Shown here piece by piece: positions 19,429 to 28,151 of a DNA stretch of 64,000 nt; the first letter of the stretch is position 1; each line of letters starts with the position of its first letter. Below the pieces are notes generated by a model. The model did no database searches, had not been told where the DNA came from, and worked only from the letters and a program-made list of their open reading frames with translations. The DNA comes from Micromonospora thermarum (GTDB lineage: Bacteria > Actinomycetota > Actinomycetes > Mycobacteriales > Micromonosporaceae), in NCBI RefSeq assembly GCF_012034245.1, contig NZ_JAATEO010000004.1, positions 62,001 through 126,000 on the forward strand. Reading direction: 5' to 3'. A program made the translations under genes and the position numbers.

Positions 19429-20438
19429 CGGCGCGACCCACGCGGCGACGCGCGGCGGCAGTGCTCGCCGCCGCGCTGCTCGCCGCCGGTTGCAGTGGTG
19501 GAGAAGCCCCTTCGAGTACGGGAGACGACGCGTCCATGTTCACCAACCCGGTCGTCCGCAGCGACGCCCCCGACCCGCAGGCGATCCGGGTCGGCGACAC
19601 CTGGTACCTGTTCCACACCAACGCGGGCGGCCGGAACGTCCCCGTGCTCACCTCGCCCGACCTGGTGACCTGGACGCCGGCCGGCGACGCCCTGCCGGAC
19701 CTGCCGGCCTGGGTGGAGCCGGGGAAGAACTGGGCGCCCGAGGCGATCGAGCTGGCCCCGGACCGGTTCGTGCTGTACTACACCGCGGCCGGACGGGAGT
19801 CGGGCCGGCAGTGCGTCGGGCGGGCGGTGGCGAGCGCGCCGGCGGGGCCGTACCGGGACGACTCGACCGGGCCGCTGATCTGCCAGGCGGAGCTGGGCGG
19901 CGCGATCGACGCCAGCCCGTTCCGGGACACCGACGGCAGCCTGTGGCTGCTGTGGAAGAACGACGGCAACGCCATCGGGGTGGACACCTGGCTCTGGTCG
20001 CAGCGCCTCGCCGACGACGGGCTCACGCTGGTGGGCGAGCCGACGAAGCTGCTCAAGCAGAGCGAGCCGTGGGAGGGCACCCTGATCGAGGGGCCGTTCC
20101 TGCACCGCCAGGACGGGAAGCTGTACCTGTTCTTCGCCGCCAACGCGTACGACCGCGCCGAGTACGCGGAGGGCTACGCGGTCTGCGAGAGCCCGGCCGG
20201 CCCGTGCGTGAAGGCGCCGGAGAACCCGATCCTGCGCAGCAACGAGGTCGCCTCGGGCCCCGGCCACGCGTCGATGGTGGTCGAGGACGGCCGCACCTGG
20301 CTGCTCTACCACGCCTGGCCGCCGGGCCAGGAGGGCACGATCGACCCGGGCCGCCAGGTCTGGCTCGACGAGGTCGTCTGGGAGAACGGCAAGCCGGTCG
20401 TCAAGGGCCCCACCGCCACCCGCCAGTCCCGGCCCTGA
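19425..20438 (+). CDS. GH43 family glycoside hydrolase, lipoprotein
   Basis: The 337-residue protein begins with a short basic region, a hydrophobic stretch and lipobox LLAAGC (Cys23), so it should sit on the outer face of the membrane. The five-bladed beta-propeller of GH43 is shown by the catalytic base Asp50 in DAPDPQAIR, the pKa-modulating Asp162 in AIDASPF and the general acid Glu222 in LIEGPFL. GH43 enzymes are arabinanases, arabinofuranosidases or xylosidases. With a cytoplasmic GH51 in the same operon, this one likely trims arabinan or arabinoxylan outside before uptake. It overlaps the permease gene by 4 bases. Confidence 0.9.
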   Translation: MTARPTRRRAAAVLAAALLAAGCSGGEAPSSTGDDASMFTNPVVRSDAPDPQAIRVGDTWYLFHTNAGGRNVPVLTSPDLVTWTPAGDALPDLPAWVEPGKNWAPEAIELAPDRFVLYYTAAGRESGRQCVGRAVASAPAGPYRDDSTGPLICQAELGGAIDASPFRDTDGSLWLLWKNDGNAIGVDTWLWSQRLADDGLTLVGEPTKLLKQSEPWEGTLIEGPFLHRQDGKLYLFFAANAYDRAEYAEGYAVCESPAGPCVKAPENPILRSNEVASGPGHASMVVEDGRTWLLYHAWPPGQEGTIDPGRQVWLDEVVWENGKPVVKGPTATRQSRP

Positions 20439-20488
20439 CGCCGGTTACGGAGGCGGGCAGGGCCCGGGGGACCGACCCGGACAGGCCA

Positions 20489-20518
20489 TTGACGTTTCGA
20501 CATCCGTCCACCTAACGT
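20489..20518 (+). promoter_or_regulatory. Predicted housekeeping promoter of the S8 protease gene
   Basis: TTGACG (20489-20494), an 18-base spacer and TAACGT (20513-20518) match the main actinobacterial sigma-factor consensus, leaving a leader of about 55 bases. The same 18-base spacing and TAACGT recur before the secreted nuclease gene at 30.6 kb. Confidence 0.6.
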
Positions 20519-20581
20519 GCCTCCTCACCACGGACGTCATCACTCCACCCCTGATGACGCCGGGTGAGTCTGGGAGGCAGC

Positions 20582-21754
20582 ATGAGATCACGAGTCCTGA
20601 TCGCCTCGCTGGTGGCCGCCGGCAGCGCCCTGTTCGCCGTACCGGCCACGGCGGCACCCGCGTCGGAGTCGCTCGCTTCGATCAGCGCGGCGTCGGCGGC
20701 GCCCGGTGTCCGGCCGGTCGCGGGCGACTACATCGTCCGGCTGCGACCGGGAGCCGACGCGCGCGGCCTCGCCCGCGCCCTGGCGGTCACCCCGCACTTC
20801 GTCTACGAGCGGGCGGTCAACGGGTTCGCCGCCACACTGACCGCCGGCCAGGTGCAGGCGCTGCGACGCGATCCCGCGGTGCTCGCCGTGGAGCAGGACG
20901 CCTGGCTCGACGACGTCACCGAGGGCACGCAGACCAATCCGCCGTCCTGGGGTATCGACCGCGTCGACCAGCGGACGCTGCCGCTGTCGGCGAGCTACAC
21001 CACCACCGCGACCGGCGCCGGCGTGCACGCGTACGTCATCGACACGGGCATCGACGTCACCCACCCGGACTTCGAGGGACGGGCCAGCTTCGACTACAAC
21101 GCCATCGACCGGCGCGACACCGACTGCGACGGGCACGGCACCCACGTCGCCGGGACGATCGGCTCCCGGACGTACGGGGTGGCGAAGGGCGTCCGCCTGC
21201 ACGCGGTGAAGATGCTCAACTGCCGGGGGTCCGGCAAGACCTCGGCCACCATCGCCGCGATCGACTGGGTGACCGCCAACGCGGTGCGGCCCGCGGTGGC
21301 GAACACGTCGTGGAACTGGACCTACTCCGACACGATGGCCGCCGCGATCACCGGCATGATCGACTCCGGTGTCTTCCTGGCCACCTCGGCAGGCAACACC
21401 GGCGCCGACTCCTGCGACCGGCTGCCCCGGGCGGTGACCGCCGCGGTGGCCGTCGCCGCCTCCACCAACACCGACGCCCGCGCCAGCTACTCCTCGACCG
21501 GCGCCTGCGTCGACCTCTACGCCCCCGGCTCGGCGATCCTGTCGACCCAGCCGAACAACACCACGGCCGTCTTCAACGGCACCTCGATGGCCACGCCGCA
21601 CGTGGCGGGGATCGCCGCGCTGTACAAGAGCGCGAACGGCGACACCCCGCAGGCGACCCTGCACAGCTGGCTGGTCGGCAACGCCACCACCGGGGTCGTC
21701 CAGGGCGACCTGGCCGGCACGCCGAACCGGCTGGTGTTCACCAACGGTCTCTGA
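20582..21754 (+). CDS. Secreted S8 serine protease (proteinase K-like subtilase)
   Basis: GGGAGG precedes the ATG at 20582; the product is 390 residues. A Sec signal peptide ends near ATAAPA (about 28), then an I9 inhibitor-like propeptide (GDYIVRLRPG to VLAVEQDAWL, about 45-115). The mature domain has the triad Asp154 (VIDTGIDVTHPDF), His185 (DGHGTHVAG) and Ser335 (NGTSMATPHVAG). It lacks the C-terminal P/Homo B domain found in longer relatives, so this is a minimal proteinase K-type enzyme. Expected role: extracellular protein degradation, activated by autocleavage of the propeptide. Confidence 0.93.
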   Translation: MRSRVLIASLVAAGSALFAVPATAAPASESLASISAASAAPGVRPVAGDYIVRLRPGADARGLARALAVTPHFVYERAVNGFAATLTAGQVQALRRDPAVLAVEQDAWLDDVTEGTQTNPPSWGIDRVDQRTLPLSASYTTTATGAGVHAYVIDTGIDVTHPDFEGRASFDYNAIDRRDTDCDGHGTHVAGTIGSRTYGVAKGVRLHAVKMLNCRGSGKTSATIAAIDWVTANAVRPAVANTSWNWTYSDTMAAAITGMIDSGVFLATSAGNTGADSCDRLPRAVTAAVAVAASTNTDARASYSSTGACVDLYAPGSAILSTQPNNTTAVFNGTSMATPHVAGIAALYKSANGDTPQATLHSWLVGNATTGVVQGDLAGTPNRLVFTNGL

Positions 21755-21770
21755 CGGTCCCGCCGACGTA

Positions 21771-21841
21771 GGGTCTGGGTCGAAGTCCTCGGTCGGCGCC
21801 TGGGCCCGCCGCAGGCCGGCCAGGGACTTCGGCACAGACCC
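21771..21841. repeat. Intergenic palindromic element family R3, copy 1
   Basis: Imperfect 18-bp arms (21771-21788, 21824-21841) carry the core GTCGAAGTCCTCGGTCG on the left and GCCAGGGACTTCG on the right. The same cores occur downstream of the anti-sigma gene at 47659-47717, there with different outer bases that still pair. It lies just after the S8 protease stop. Confidence 0.7.
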
Positions 21842-21842
21842 C

Positions 21843-21872
21843 AGGGACGGTCGGTGTCTACCGACCGTCCCT
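21843..21872. terminator. Hairpin terminator
   Basis: A perfect 13-bp stem (21843-21855 with 21860-21872) and GTCT loop directly follow the R3 element. It separates the S8 protease gene from the permease remnant on the other strand. Confidence 0.8.
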
Positions 21873-21885
21873 ACGTGGCTCCTCG

Positions 21886-22080
21886 TCACGCCGAGGTGGT
21901 CTCCGGGGAGGGCGCCTGCTCCCGGGTGGCCAGGCGGTTGCGGCGGTAGTCGTAGCCGACGTAGATCAGGGCGCCGAGCAGCATCCAGACGCCGAACCGC
22001 AGCCAGGTCTCCACCGAGAGGTTGAGCATCAGGTAGCGGCAGGCCAGGGCGGAGACGATCGGCAGCACCGGCGGTCGGCC
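21886..22080 (-). pseudogene. C-terminal remnant of an APC-type amino-acid permease
   Basis: The last roughly 65 codons encode PPVLPIVSALACRYLMLNL, then a second helix WLRFGVWMLLGALIYVGY and a basic cytoplasmic tail, which is the pattern of the final two helices and tail of cationic amino-acid transporters. Upstream the frame continues without a start or any transporter sequence; the first ten or so helices are missing. Codon choice is still normal, so the deletion may be recent. A small independent membrane protein is a less likely reading, since no ribosome binding site or start is visible. Confidence 0.65.
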
Positions 22081-22444
22081 GCGCTCTGGGCGATGACGTC
22101 TGAGATCGGTTTGGTACGCAGCACGGACACCGCGCTCACCCCTCCCTCGACCACCCCCGCGGTGGTCGGCGTCGGGCCAAGCTACCCAGGGCGGATCCGC
22201 CTCAACCCCCACTTCTCGCCGCAACCCGGTCGCCACCAGGCGCGTGTAGGTCGTCACGGTCCGCACGGTGAGCTGGGCCACTCGACGGACCCGGAAAGCG
22301 ACGGACGGATCGATCAGTCGCAGACCCTTGCGCGGAGCGCGTACGGTGTGAAAATTTTCTACCAGCGGAACCTAGTCAGCGGCGGATGTTGCCGAGGGCG
22401 CCGCTCGAACCCTGTCACGGGGGCCCAACGAAGGGACACACCGC
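22081..22444 (+). promoter_or_regulatory. Gene-free upstream region of the GHL10 gene with GAAAATTTTC palindrome
   Basis: No gene was recognised here. At 22350-22359 lies GAAAATTTTC, a perfect 10-base palindrome of A/T in a region otherwise near 70% G+C, 85 bases before the next start. It could be an operator or an A/T-rich promoter part; no clear -35/-10 pair was found beside it. Confidence 0.4.
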
Positions 22445-24097
22445 ATGAAGGCAACTCGGCTCGGCGCCGCCGGGCTCGCCGCGGCGCTGCTGGGGGCGCT
22501 CGTCGCCACCACCCCGGCGACCGCGGCACCCGACACGGCCAGCGCCTCCACCACGACCTGCACCACCGACCCGGCCACCCCGAAGCGGCAGTTCCGTGCC
22601 ATGTGGATCGCGTCGGTCACCAACATCGACTGGCCCACCAAGGGCTCCTGGACCGCACCGGACCAGATCGCGGCGCAGAAGGCCGAGTACCTGGGCTGGC
22701 TCGACCTCGCCGAGCGCCTCAACCACAACGCCGTCGTCGTGCAGATCCGCCCGACCGCCGACGCGTTCTGGCCCTCGCCGTACGAGCCGTGGTCGGAGTA
22801 CCTGACCGGGGAACGCGGCAAGAACCCGGGCTGGGACCCGTTGGCCTTCGTCGTCGAGGAGGCGCACAAGCGGAACCTGGAGTTCCACGCCTGGTTCAAC
22901 CCGTACCGCGTCTCGATGCCCGCACCGAGCGGCGCCGGCGCCGACATCAGCAAGCTGGCGCCCAACCACCCGGCCCGCGAGCACCCCGACTGGGTCTTCG
23001 CGTACCCGCCGGCCGGCGTCGCCGGCAGCCGGCTCTACTACAACCCCGGCATCCCGGCGGTCCGCGAGTTCGTCCAGACCGCGATGCTCGACGCGGTCAA
23101 GCGGTACGACATCGACGGCGTCCACTTCGACGACTACTTCTACCCGTACCCGAGCGGCACCCACCAGGTGCCGGACGACGCGACGTTCGCGGAGCACAAC
23201 CGGGGCTTCACGAACAAGGCCGACTGGCGGCGGGACAACATCAACCTGCTGATCCAGGAGATGAACGCCAAGATCAAGGCCGAGAAGCCGTGGGTCAAGT
23301 TCGGCGTCAGCCCGTTCGGCATCTGGCGCAACAAGTCCGTCGACCCGCTGGGCTCGGACACCACCGGCAGCCAGTCGTACGACATCATCTCCGCCGACAC
23401 CCGTAAGTGGATCAAGGAGGAGTGGATCGACTACGTCGTGCCGCAGCTCTACTGGTACATCGGCCAGTACCCGGCCGCCGACTACGCGCGCCTGGTGCCG
23501 TGGTGGGCGGAGCAGGTGCGCGGCACCCGCGTGCAGCTCTACATCGGACAGGCCGACTACAAGAGCGGCGACCCGGTGTACGGCTCGTTCTGGATGAACC
23601 CGCGCGAGCTGTCCGACCACCTGACGCTCAACCGGCAGTACCCCGAGGTGCTGGGCAACGTCCACTTCTCCGCCGTCCAGGTGCGGGCCAACCGCCTCGG
23701 CGCGACCGACATCTACGCCGCCGAGCACTACTCCCGCCCGGCGCTGGTGCCGGCGATGCCGCACCTGCCGGCCGAGCCGCTGCTCATGCCGGTGGTCACC
23801 GACAAGGAGCGGCAGGACGACGGGATCCGGCTGACCTGGCGGCAGCCGGCCGACGGGAGCGGCCCGCTGGGCACCGCCACGTCGTACGCGATCTACCGCC
23901 TCGACGGGTTCGACCTGGCCGGCCGGTGCGACTTCGCCGACGCGGCGCACCTGGTCGACACCGTCCGGGCGACCGGTGGCGTCGAGTCCTGGGTGGACAC
24001 CACCGCCGGGGCGGGCCGCTCGTACACCTACTACGTGCGGGCGCTCGGCCGGGTGGCCAACGAGGGACCGGCCAGCTCGCCGGCCTTCGTCCGCTGA
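22445..24097 (+). CDS. Secreted family 10-like glycosyl hydrolase (GHL10/DUF187)
   Basis: The 550-residue protein has a Sec signal peptide (hydrophobic 8-25, cleavage near ATAAP). The conserved GHL10 core starts at QFRAMWIASVTNIDWP and includes NAVVVQIRPTADAFWPS, WDPLAFVVEEAHKRNLEFHAWFNPYR and IDGVHFDDYFYP, characteristic of the YngK-like TIM-barrel group. The C-terminal 110 residues resemble a fibronectin type III module (LTWRQPADGSG, SYAIYRLDGF, SYTYYVRALG). The substrate of this family is not firmly known, with cell-wall or exopolysaccharide targets proposed. GAAGGG lies about 10 bases before the ATG. Confidence 0.87.
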   Translation: MKATRLGAAGLAAALLGALVATTPATAAPDTASASTTTCTTDPATPKRQFRAMWIASVTNIDWPTKGSWTAPDQIAAQKAEYLGWLDLAERLNHNAVVVQIRPTADAFWPSPYEPWSEYLTGERGKNPGWDPLAFVVEEAHKRNLEFHAWFNPYRVSMPAPSGAGADISKLAPNHPAREHPDWVFAYPPAGVAGSRLYYNPGIPAVREFVQTAMLDAVKRYDIDGVHFDDYFYPYPSGTHQVPDDATFAEHNRGFTNKADWRRDNINLLIQEMNAKIKAEKPWVKFGVSPFGIWRNKSVDPLGSDTTGSQSYDIISADTRKWIKEEWIDYVVPQLYWYIGQYPAADYARLVPWWAEQVRGTRVQLYIGQADYKSGDPVYGSFWMNPRELSDHLTLNRQYPEVLGNVHFSAVQVRANRLGATDIYAAEHYSRPALVPAMPHLPAEPLLMPVVTDKERQDDGIRLTWRQPADGSGPLGTATSYAIYRLDGFDLAGRCDFADAAHLVDTVRATGGVESWVDTTAGAGRSYTYYVRALGRVANEGPASSPAFVR

Positions 24098-24113
24098 CCC
24101 TTCCTCGATGAAC

Positions 24114-24140
24114 GCCCCGGGTGCCCCTGGCGCCCGGGGC
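24114..24140. terminator. Hairpin terminator after the GHL10 gene
   Basis: An 11-bp stem (24114-24124 with 24130-24140, one G.U pair) with a CCCTG loop is followed by ATTCGTCTGTTTA, a relatively T-rich stretch. Confidence 0.75.
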
Positions 24141-24274
24141 ATTCGTCTGTTTAGGCGCCGGCAACGAATTGTTGAGACCGCCGCGAGGTCGGCGCGAGGC
24201 ACGGGATCGACACTGATCTACACCTGGTAACCGGCCGGTAACGTGCCGTCCCGCACACCCTCGCGGAGGTAATC

Positions 24275-24820
24275 GTGTCCAGACGCCTCGCCACCCTCCT
24301 CGCCTCGCTCACGGTCACCCTGCTCGTCGCCCTCGGCCTGGCCTCGCCCGCCGCGGCCGTCACCCGCGAGCAGAAGCTCTCCGTCCTGTCCAGCTGGACC
24401 CAGACCAGCGCGACCAGCTACAACGCCTGGAACGCCGGTCGGCTGAACAAGGCCGCCTGGTCCGAGTACGCCTTCGACTGGTCCACCGACTACTGCTCGT
24501 CGAGCCCGGACAACCCGCTCGGGTTCAACTTCACCCTGTCCTGCTACCGGCACGACTTCGGGTACCGCAACTACAAGGCGATGGGCCTGTTCTCGTCAAA
24601 CAAGGCCCGCCTGGACAGCGCCTTCTACGAGGACCTGAAGCGGGTCTGCGCCACGTACAGCTCGGTTGTCCGGCCGGCCTGCTACAGCCTGGCCTGGACC
24701 TACTACCAGGCGGTCAGCGTCTTCGGCTCGGTCGCCGCCGTCCAGCAGTCCGACATCGACCGCGCCGCCAGGATGAAGGCCGACGCCGAACGCCGCGCCC
24801 GCACCACCTCCCGCACCTAA
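24275..24820 (+). CDS. Secreted phospholipase A2 (actinobacterial type)
   Basis: GCGGAGG stands 6 bases before the GTG at 24275. The 181-residue product has a signal peptide (hydrophobic 7-25, ASPAAA site) and the small helical prokaryotic PLA2 fold: FDWSTDYCS, a calcium-loop region, and the catalytic pair His93-Asp94 in CYRHDFGYRNY. Cysteines at DYCSS, LSCYRHD, RVCATY and RPACYS should form two disulfides. Length matches the Streptomyces violaceoruber enzyme class. A basic Arg-rich tail of about 15 residues ends the protein. It should release fatty acids from phospholipids outside the cell. Confidence 0.92.
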   Translation: MSRRLATLLASLTVTLLVALGLASPAAAVTREQKLSVLSSWTQTSATSYNAWNAGRLNKAAWSEYAFDWSTDYCSSSPDNPLGFNFTLSCYRHDFGYRNYKAMGLFSSNKARLDSAFYEDLKRVCATYSSVVRPACYSLAWTYYQAVSVFGSVAAVQQSDIDRAARMKADAERRARTTSRT

Positions 24821-24834
24821 CCCCCACTCACCAA

Positions 24835-24895
24835 GTTGATCATGAGGTTAGCGGGTCATATGGAGATCAAAGCACCCGCTAACTTCATGATCAAC
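24835..24895. repeat. Interspersed hairpin repeat family R2, copy B
   Basis: Arms of 22 bp (24835-24856, 24874-24895) match at 21 positions; the exception is a G facing a T, which pairs as G.U in + strand RNA. The 17-base loop contains GGAGATCAAAGC. It sits between the convergent phospholipase and cyclase genes. Confidence 0.85.
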
Positions 24896-24905
24896 GCGGT
24901 GAGGG

Positions 24906-27743
24906 TCAGGCGTGCTCCGTGTGGGGGGTCGGGGTGGGGGTGCCGGTGGGTTGGCGGGGAGCGGGGTTGGCGGCGCCCGTCGCGAAACGGGTCGAGTCCG
25001 CGGCCAGGTCGGGGTGCTCTACGCCGAGCGCCACCGCCGCCGCCTCCTCCAGGCTCAGTTCCGCGCCCACGGCGTACGCGTCGTCGAAGGCCGTGTCGCC
25101 CAGCACCGCGCGGAGTTCCGCCTGCCGCTGCGCCCAGTACGCGCCGTAGATGCCCGGTGTGCAGCGCAGGCTCGCCCGCGTCGCCTGCGCCGCCCCGAAC
25201 AGCCGCGCGGCGGTCAGCGGGTCACCCCCGGCGGCGCAGCGCACCGCGATCGCGTGCAGCGTGTCGCAGGCGCGGCCGTGGAAGCCGTGCGCCATGCGGG
25301 AGCGGAGCGCCACCAGCAGGTGCTCGTGCGCGGCGATCAGATCCCCCCGGGCCAGCGCGACCAGGCCGAGCAGCATGTCCACCGAGCGCCGGCCACGCTC
25401 CAGCGGGCGGGCCGCCTCCACCGGGCGGGCCGCGCCGAGCAGCTCGGCCGCCTCGTCCAGCGCGCCCCGGCACCAGAGCAGCTCGGCCAGGCTGAACACG
25501 GCGAACAGGGCGTCACCCACCACGTCCTGCCGGTGCGCCCAATCGATCACCTCCCGGCACACCCGCTCGGCCTCGGCGAACTGTCCCATGTCGACCAGGG
25601 GGGCCGCCCGACCGGCCAGGACCCGGGCGAGCAGGCCCGCGTCGCCGGCCTGCCGCGCCGCCTCCTCCGCGCGCTGCGAGAAGCGCAGCTCCTCGGCGAA
25701 CTCGCCGTCGGCACCGGCGTGCAGCGAGTGCATGTGGTACGCCGCCGCCAGCTCCGCCTCCGGGATCCGCTCCCCGGTCTCGGCGATCCGGCCGTACAGC
25801 CGGGACAGCCAGAGCCGCCCCTCCCGGGCCAGCCCCCGCTCCCGCCACCACTGGTCCAGCCCACCGGCCAGCTCCAGCCCCGCCCGGGCGCTGCCGCCCG
25901 TGGCGCACCAGCGCAGCGCGGCGCGAAGCTCACCGGCGAGCGGGTCGAGCGCGTACAGCGAGAGGGTCGCCGGCCGGCCGTCCGGACCGAGGTGCGCCCG
26001 CTGGAGCGCGTGGGCGGACCAGGCCACGTGCCGGTCCCGGGCGGCCTGCTCCTCCCCCGCGTCCACCAGCCGCCGGGCCGCGTACGCGCGGATCGGGTCG
26101 AGCATCCGGTACGTGCTGCCCGAGGCGTGCGGCTCGGCCAGCACCATCGACTTGTCCACCAGGACCGACAGCGGGTCGAGCGGATCGTCCTCGAGCAGCC
26201 ACTCCACGGTCGGCAGGTCCACCGGTCCGGCGAACACCGCCAACCACCGCAGCAGCCGGGCGGCGCGCGGCCCGAGCGTCCGGTACGACCACGTGACGGT
26301 GGCCTGCATGGTGAGGTGCCGTTCCGTCGCCGACCGCTGCACCGCGCGCGTGGCCGGACTGGGCGGGCTCATCCCGGCCGCCGCCGCGACCAGGTCCACG
26401 GTGTCCTGCTGGTTGCCCATCCAGCCGCGATCGGCCGGCGGCGGCTCCGGGTCGTCCCGGCCGGCGTCCAGGGTGCCCAGCACGTCGTCGAGTCGTTCGG
26501 CGAGCTGGCCGACGGAGAGCACCCGCAGCCGGGCGGCGGCCAGCTCGATGGCGAGCGGCAGGCCGTCCAGCCGCTGCACGACCCGGCGCAGGTCGGCTGA
26601 CTCGGCCGGGTCCGGCTGCCGGCCGCCCCGGGCCGCGGCCGTCCGGTCGAGCAGCAGTGCGACCGCGTCGCTCTCCGCGCCGTCCGGAGGCGGGTCCACC
26701 GACAGCGGAGGGATCCGCCACACCACCTCGCCGGGCACACCGAACGACTCCCGGCTGGTGGCGAGGACCCGGACGCCCATCCCGCCGGCGAGCAGCCGGG
26801 AGATCACCTCGGCCGACGCGGCCGGCTGGGCGTCACAGGTGTCGAGGAGGACGAGCATCTGACGGGCGGCCGCGTACTCCACCAGGGTGTCCACCATCGG
26901 ACGGCCCGGCTCCGGGCGGAGGCCGAGCACGGCGGCGATGGCGAACGCCACCAGACCCGGGTCGGTGACGGTGGCGATGTCGACGAACCACACCCCGTCC
27001 GGATAGGACTCGACCAGGTCGCTGGCGAGTTCCACGGCGAGGCGGGTCTTGCCGGCGCCACCCGCACCGAGCACGGTGACCAGCCGGTGCCCCTCCACCA
27101 GCCGCCGCAGTTCGGCGCACTCGTTCTGCCGGCCCACGAACGAGGTGACCTGGGTCGGCAGGTTGTGCGCCACCGCGTCGGCGGTACGCGGGCGCGGGAA
27201 CTGCCGCTCCAGCCCCGGGGCGACGAGCTGGAACAGTCGCTCCCGGTCGTCGAAGCCGCGCAGCCGGTGCAGGCCGAGGTCGAGCAGGGACGCGCCGGAC
27301 GGCAGCGGGTCGGCATGCCTCGCCGTCGCCGCGGAACAGAGCACCTGCCCGCCGTGCGCGGCCGCGGCGACCCGGGCGGCGCGGTGGACCTCGGGGCTCG
27401 CGTACTCGCCGTCGCGCGGCTCGGCCCACCCGGTGTGCAGGCCCATCCGCACCCGGGGCACGGCCTCCTGCGTCGGCCAGTCATGACTGGCCAGGGCCCG
27501 CTGGGCGGTCAGGCAGGCGGTCAGCGCGGCGGACGCGTCACCGAAGGCCAGGAAGAACGAGTCCCCCTCGGTGAGCAGCTCCGCGCCTTCGGTGGCGGCG
27601 ATGGTCCGGCGCAGCAGGCGCCGGTGTTCCCGCAGCACCGGCCGGTAGTCGGGGCCGAGCAGCTGGGCCAGCCGGGTCGAACCCTCGATGTCGGTGAAGA
27701 CGAAGGTCACCCACCCAGCCGGGAGGTGGATCCGTGGCGACAT
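24906..27743 (-). CDS. Class III nucleotide cyclase domain fused to NB-ARC-like ATPase and TPR repeats
   Basis: The 945-residue protein starts with a cyclase homology domain (about 10-180): metal-binding Asp18 in FTDIEGSTRL, Asp61 in TEGDSFFLAF and the R of HRAARV, but the usual Asn of the NxxAAR motif is His (SPEVHRAARV). A STAND-type ATPase follows with Walker A LGAGGAGKTRLA, GVWFVDIATVTD, VLLDTCD and LPLAIELAAARLRVL. The C-terminal half has a winged-helix-like segment and alpha-helical TPR-like repeats. The architecture matches mycobacterial Rv1358/Rv0386-like regulators, but no C-terminal LuxR HTH is visible. Cyclase activity is doubtful given the substitution; a signal-sensing ATPase switch is the likely role. 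Confidence 0.82.
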   Translation of the reverse strand: MSPRIHLPAGWVTFVFTDIEGSTRLAQLLGPDYRPVLREHRRLLRRTIAATEGAELLTEGDSFFLAFGDASAALTACLTAQRALASHDWPTQEAVPRVRMGLHTGWAEPRDGEYASPEVHRAARVAAAAHGGQVLCSAATARHADPLPSGASLLDLGLHRLRGFDDRERLFQLVAPGLERQFPRPRTADAVAHNLPTQVTSFVGRQNECAELRRLVEGHRLVTVLGAGGAGKTRLAVELASDLVESYPDGVWFVDIATVTDPGLVAFAIAAVLGLRPEPGRPMVDTLVEYAAARQMLVLLDTCDAQPAASAEVISRLLAGGMGVRVLATSRESFGVPGEVVWRIPPLSVDPPPDGAESDAVALLLDRTAAARGGRQPDPAESADLRRVVQRLDGLPLAIELAAARLRVLSVGQLAERLDDVLGTLDAGRDDPEPPPADRGWMGNQQDTVDLVAAAAGMSPPSPATRAVQRSATERHLTMQATVTWSYRTLGPRAARLLRWLAVFAGPVDLPTVEWLLEDDPLDPLSVLVDKSMVLAEPHASGSTYRMLDPIRAYAARRLVDAGEEQAARDRHVAWSAHALQRAHLGPDGRPATLSLYALDPLAGELRAALRWCATGGSARAGLELAGGLDQWWRERGLAREGRLWLSRLYGRIAETGERIPEAELAAAYHMHSLHAGADGEFAEELRFSQRAEEAARQAGDAGLLARVLAGRAAPLVDMGQFAEAERVCREVIDWAHRQDVVGDALFAVFSLAELLWCRGALDEAAELLGAARPVEAARPLERGRRSVDMLLGLVALARGDLIAAHEHLLVALRSRMAHGFHGRACDTLHAIAVRCAAGGDPLTAARLFGAAQATRASLRCTPGIYGAYWAQRQAELRAVLGDTAFDDAYAVGAELSLEEAAAVALGVEHPDLAADSTRFATGAANPAPRQPTGTPTPTPHTEHA

Positions 27744-27897
27744 GCGTGGAACCTCCGCCCCGTGACGTCGGGTTCATGCTGCCTGAAGGCAAGCCGTCAC
27801 GCATCGTGAGAACGGCCGTCCCGGCTCCGCCCCAACGTGCCACTAGCACCTCGTGCGGGCAAGCGCGGGGGCCGTACCGACGGACTCCGAGTGCGTT

Positions 27898-28113
27898 TCA
27901 GCAGCCGCAGCCGCCGCCGCAGCAGCCGCCACCGCTCGGCGCCGGGGTGGGCGCGCCCGCCCCGCCGCGGCCGGTCACCGCGATCGTGGACAGCAGCTTG
28001 ACCGTGTCGTCGTGCCCCTGCGGGCAGGACGCCGGCTCGGCGGCCCGCGCCATCGGACGGTTGACCTCGAAGGTGTCGCCGCAGGCGCGGCAGCGGAACT
28101 CGTACCGGGGCAT
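27898..28113 (-). CDS. FmdB/CxxC zinc-ribbon protein
   Basis: This 71-residue protein has the FmdB start MPRYEFRCRACGDTFE, a first CxxC (CRAC), a second Cys motif (CPQGH) and ends with a Gly/Cys-rich tail GGGCCGGGCGC that could bind more metal. FmdB-like zinc ribbons are common in actinobacteria and associated with amidase or transcription functions, but the role here is unknown. A gene-free 154-base stretch separates it from the cyclase gene upstream. It is divergent from the lytic transglycosylase gene. Confidence 0.85.
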   Translation of the reverse strand: MPRYEFRCRACGDTFEVNRPMARAAEPASCPQGHDDTVKLLSTIAVTGRGGAGAPTPAPSGGGCCGGGCGC

Positions 28114-28151
28114 GACACCAGCCTAGGACCGGTCCTGACGCCACGCGGAAC

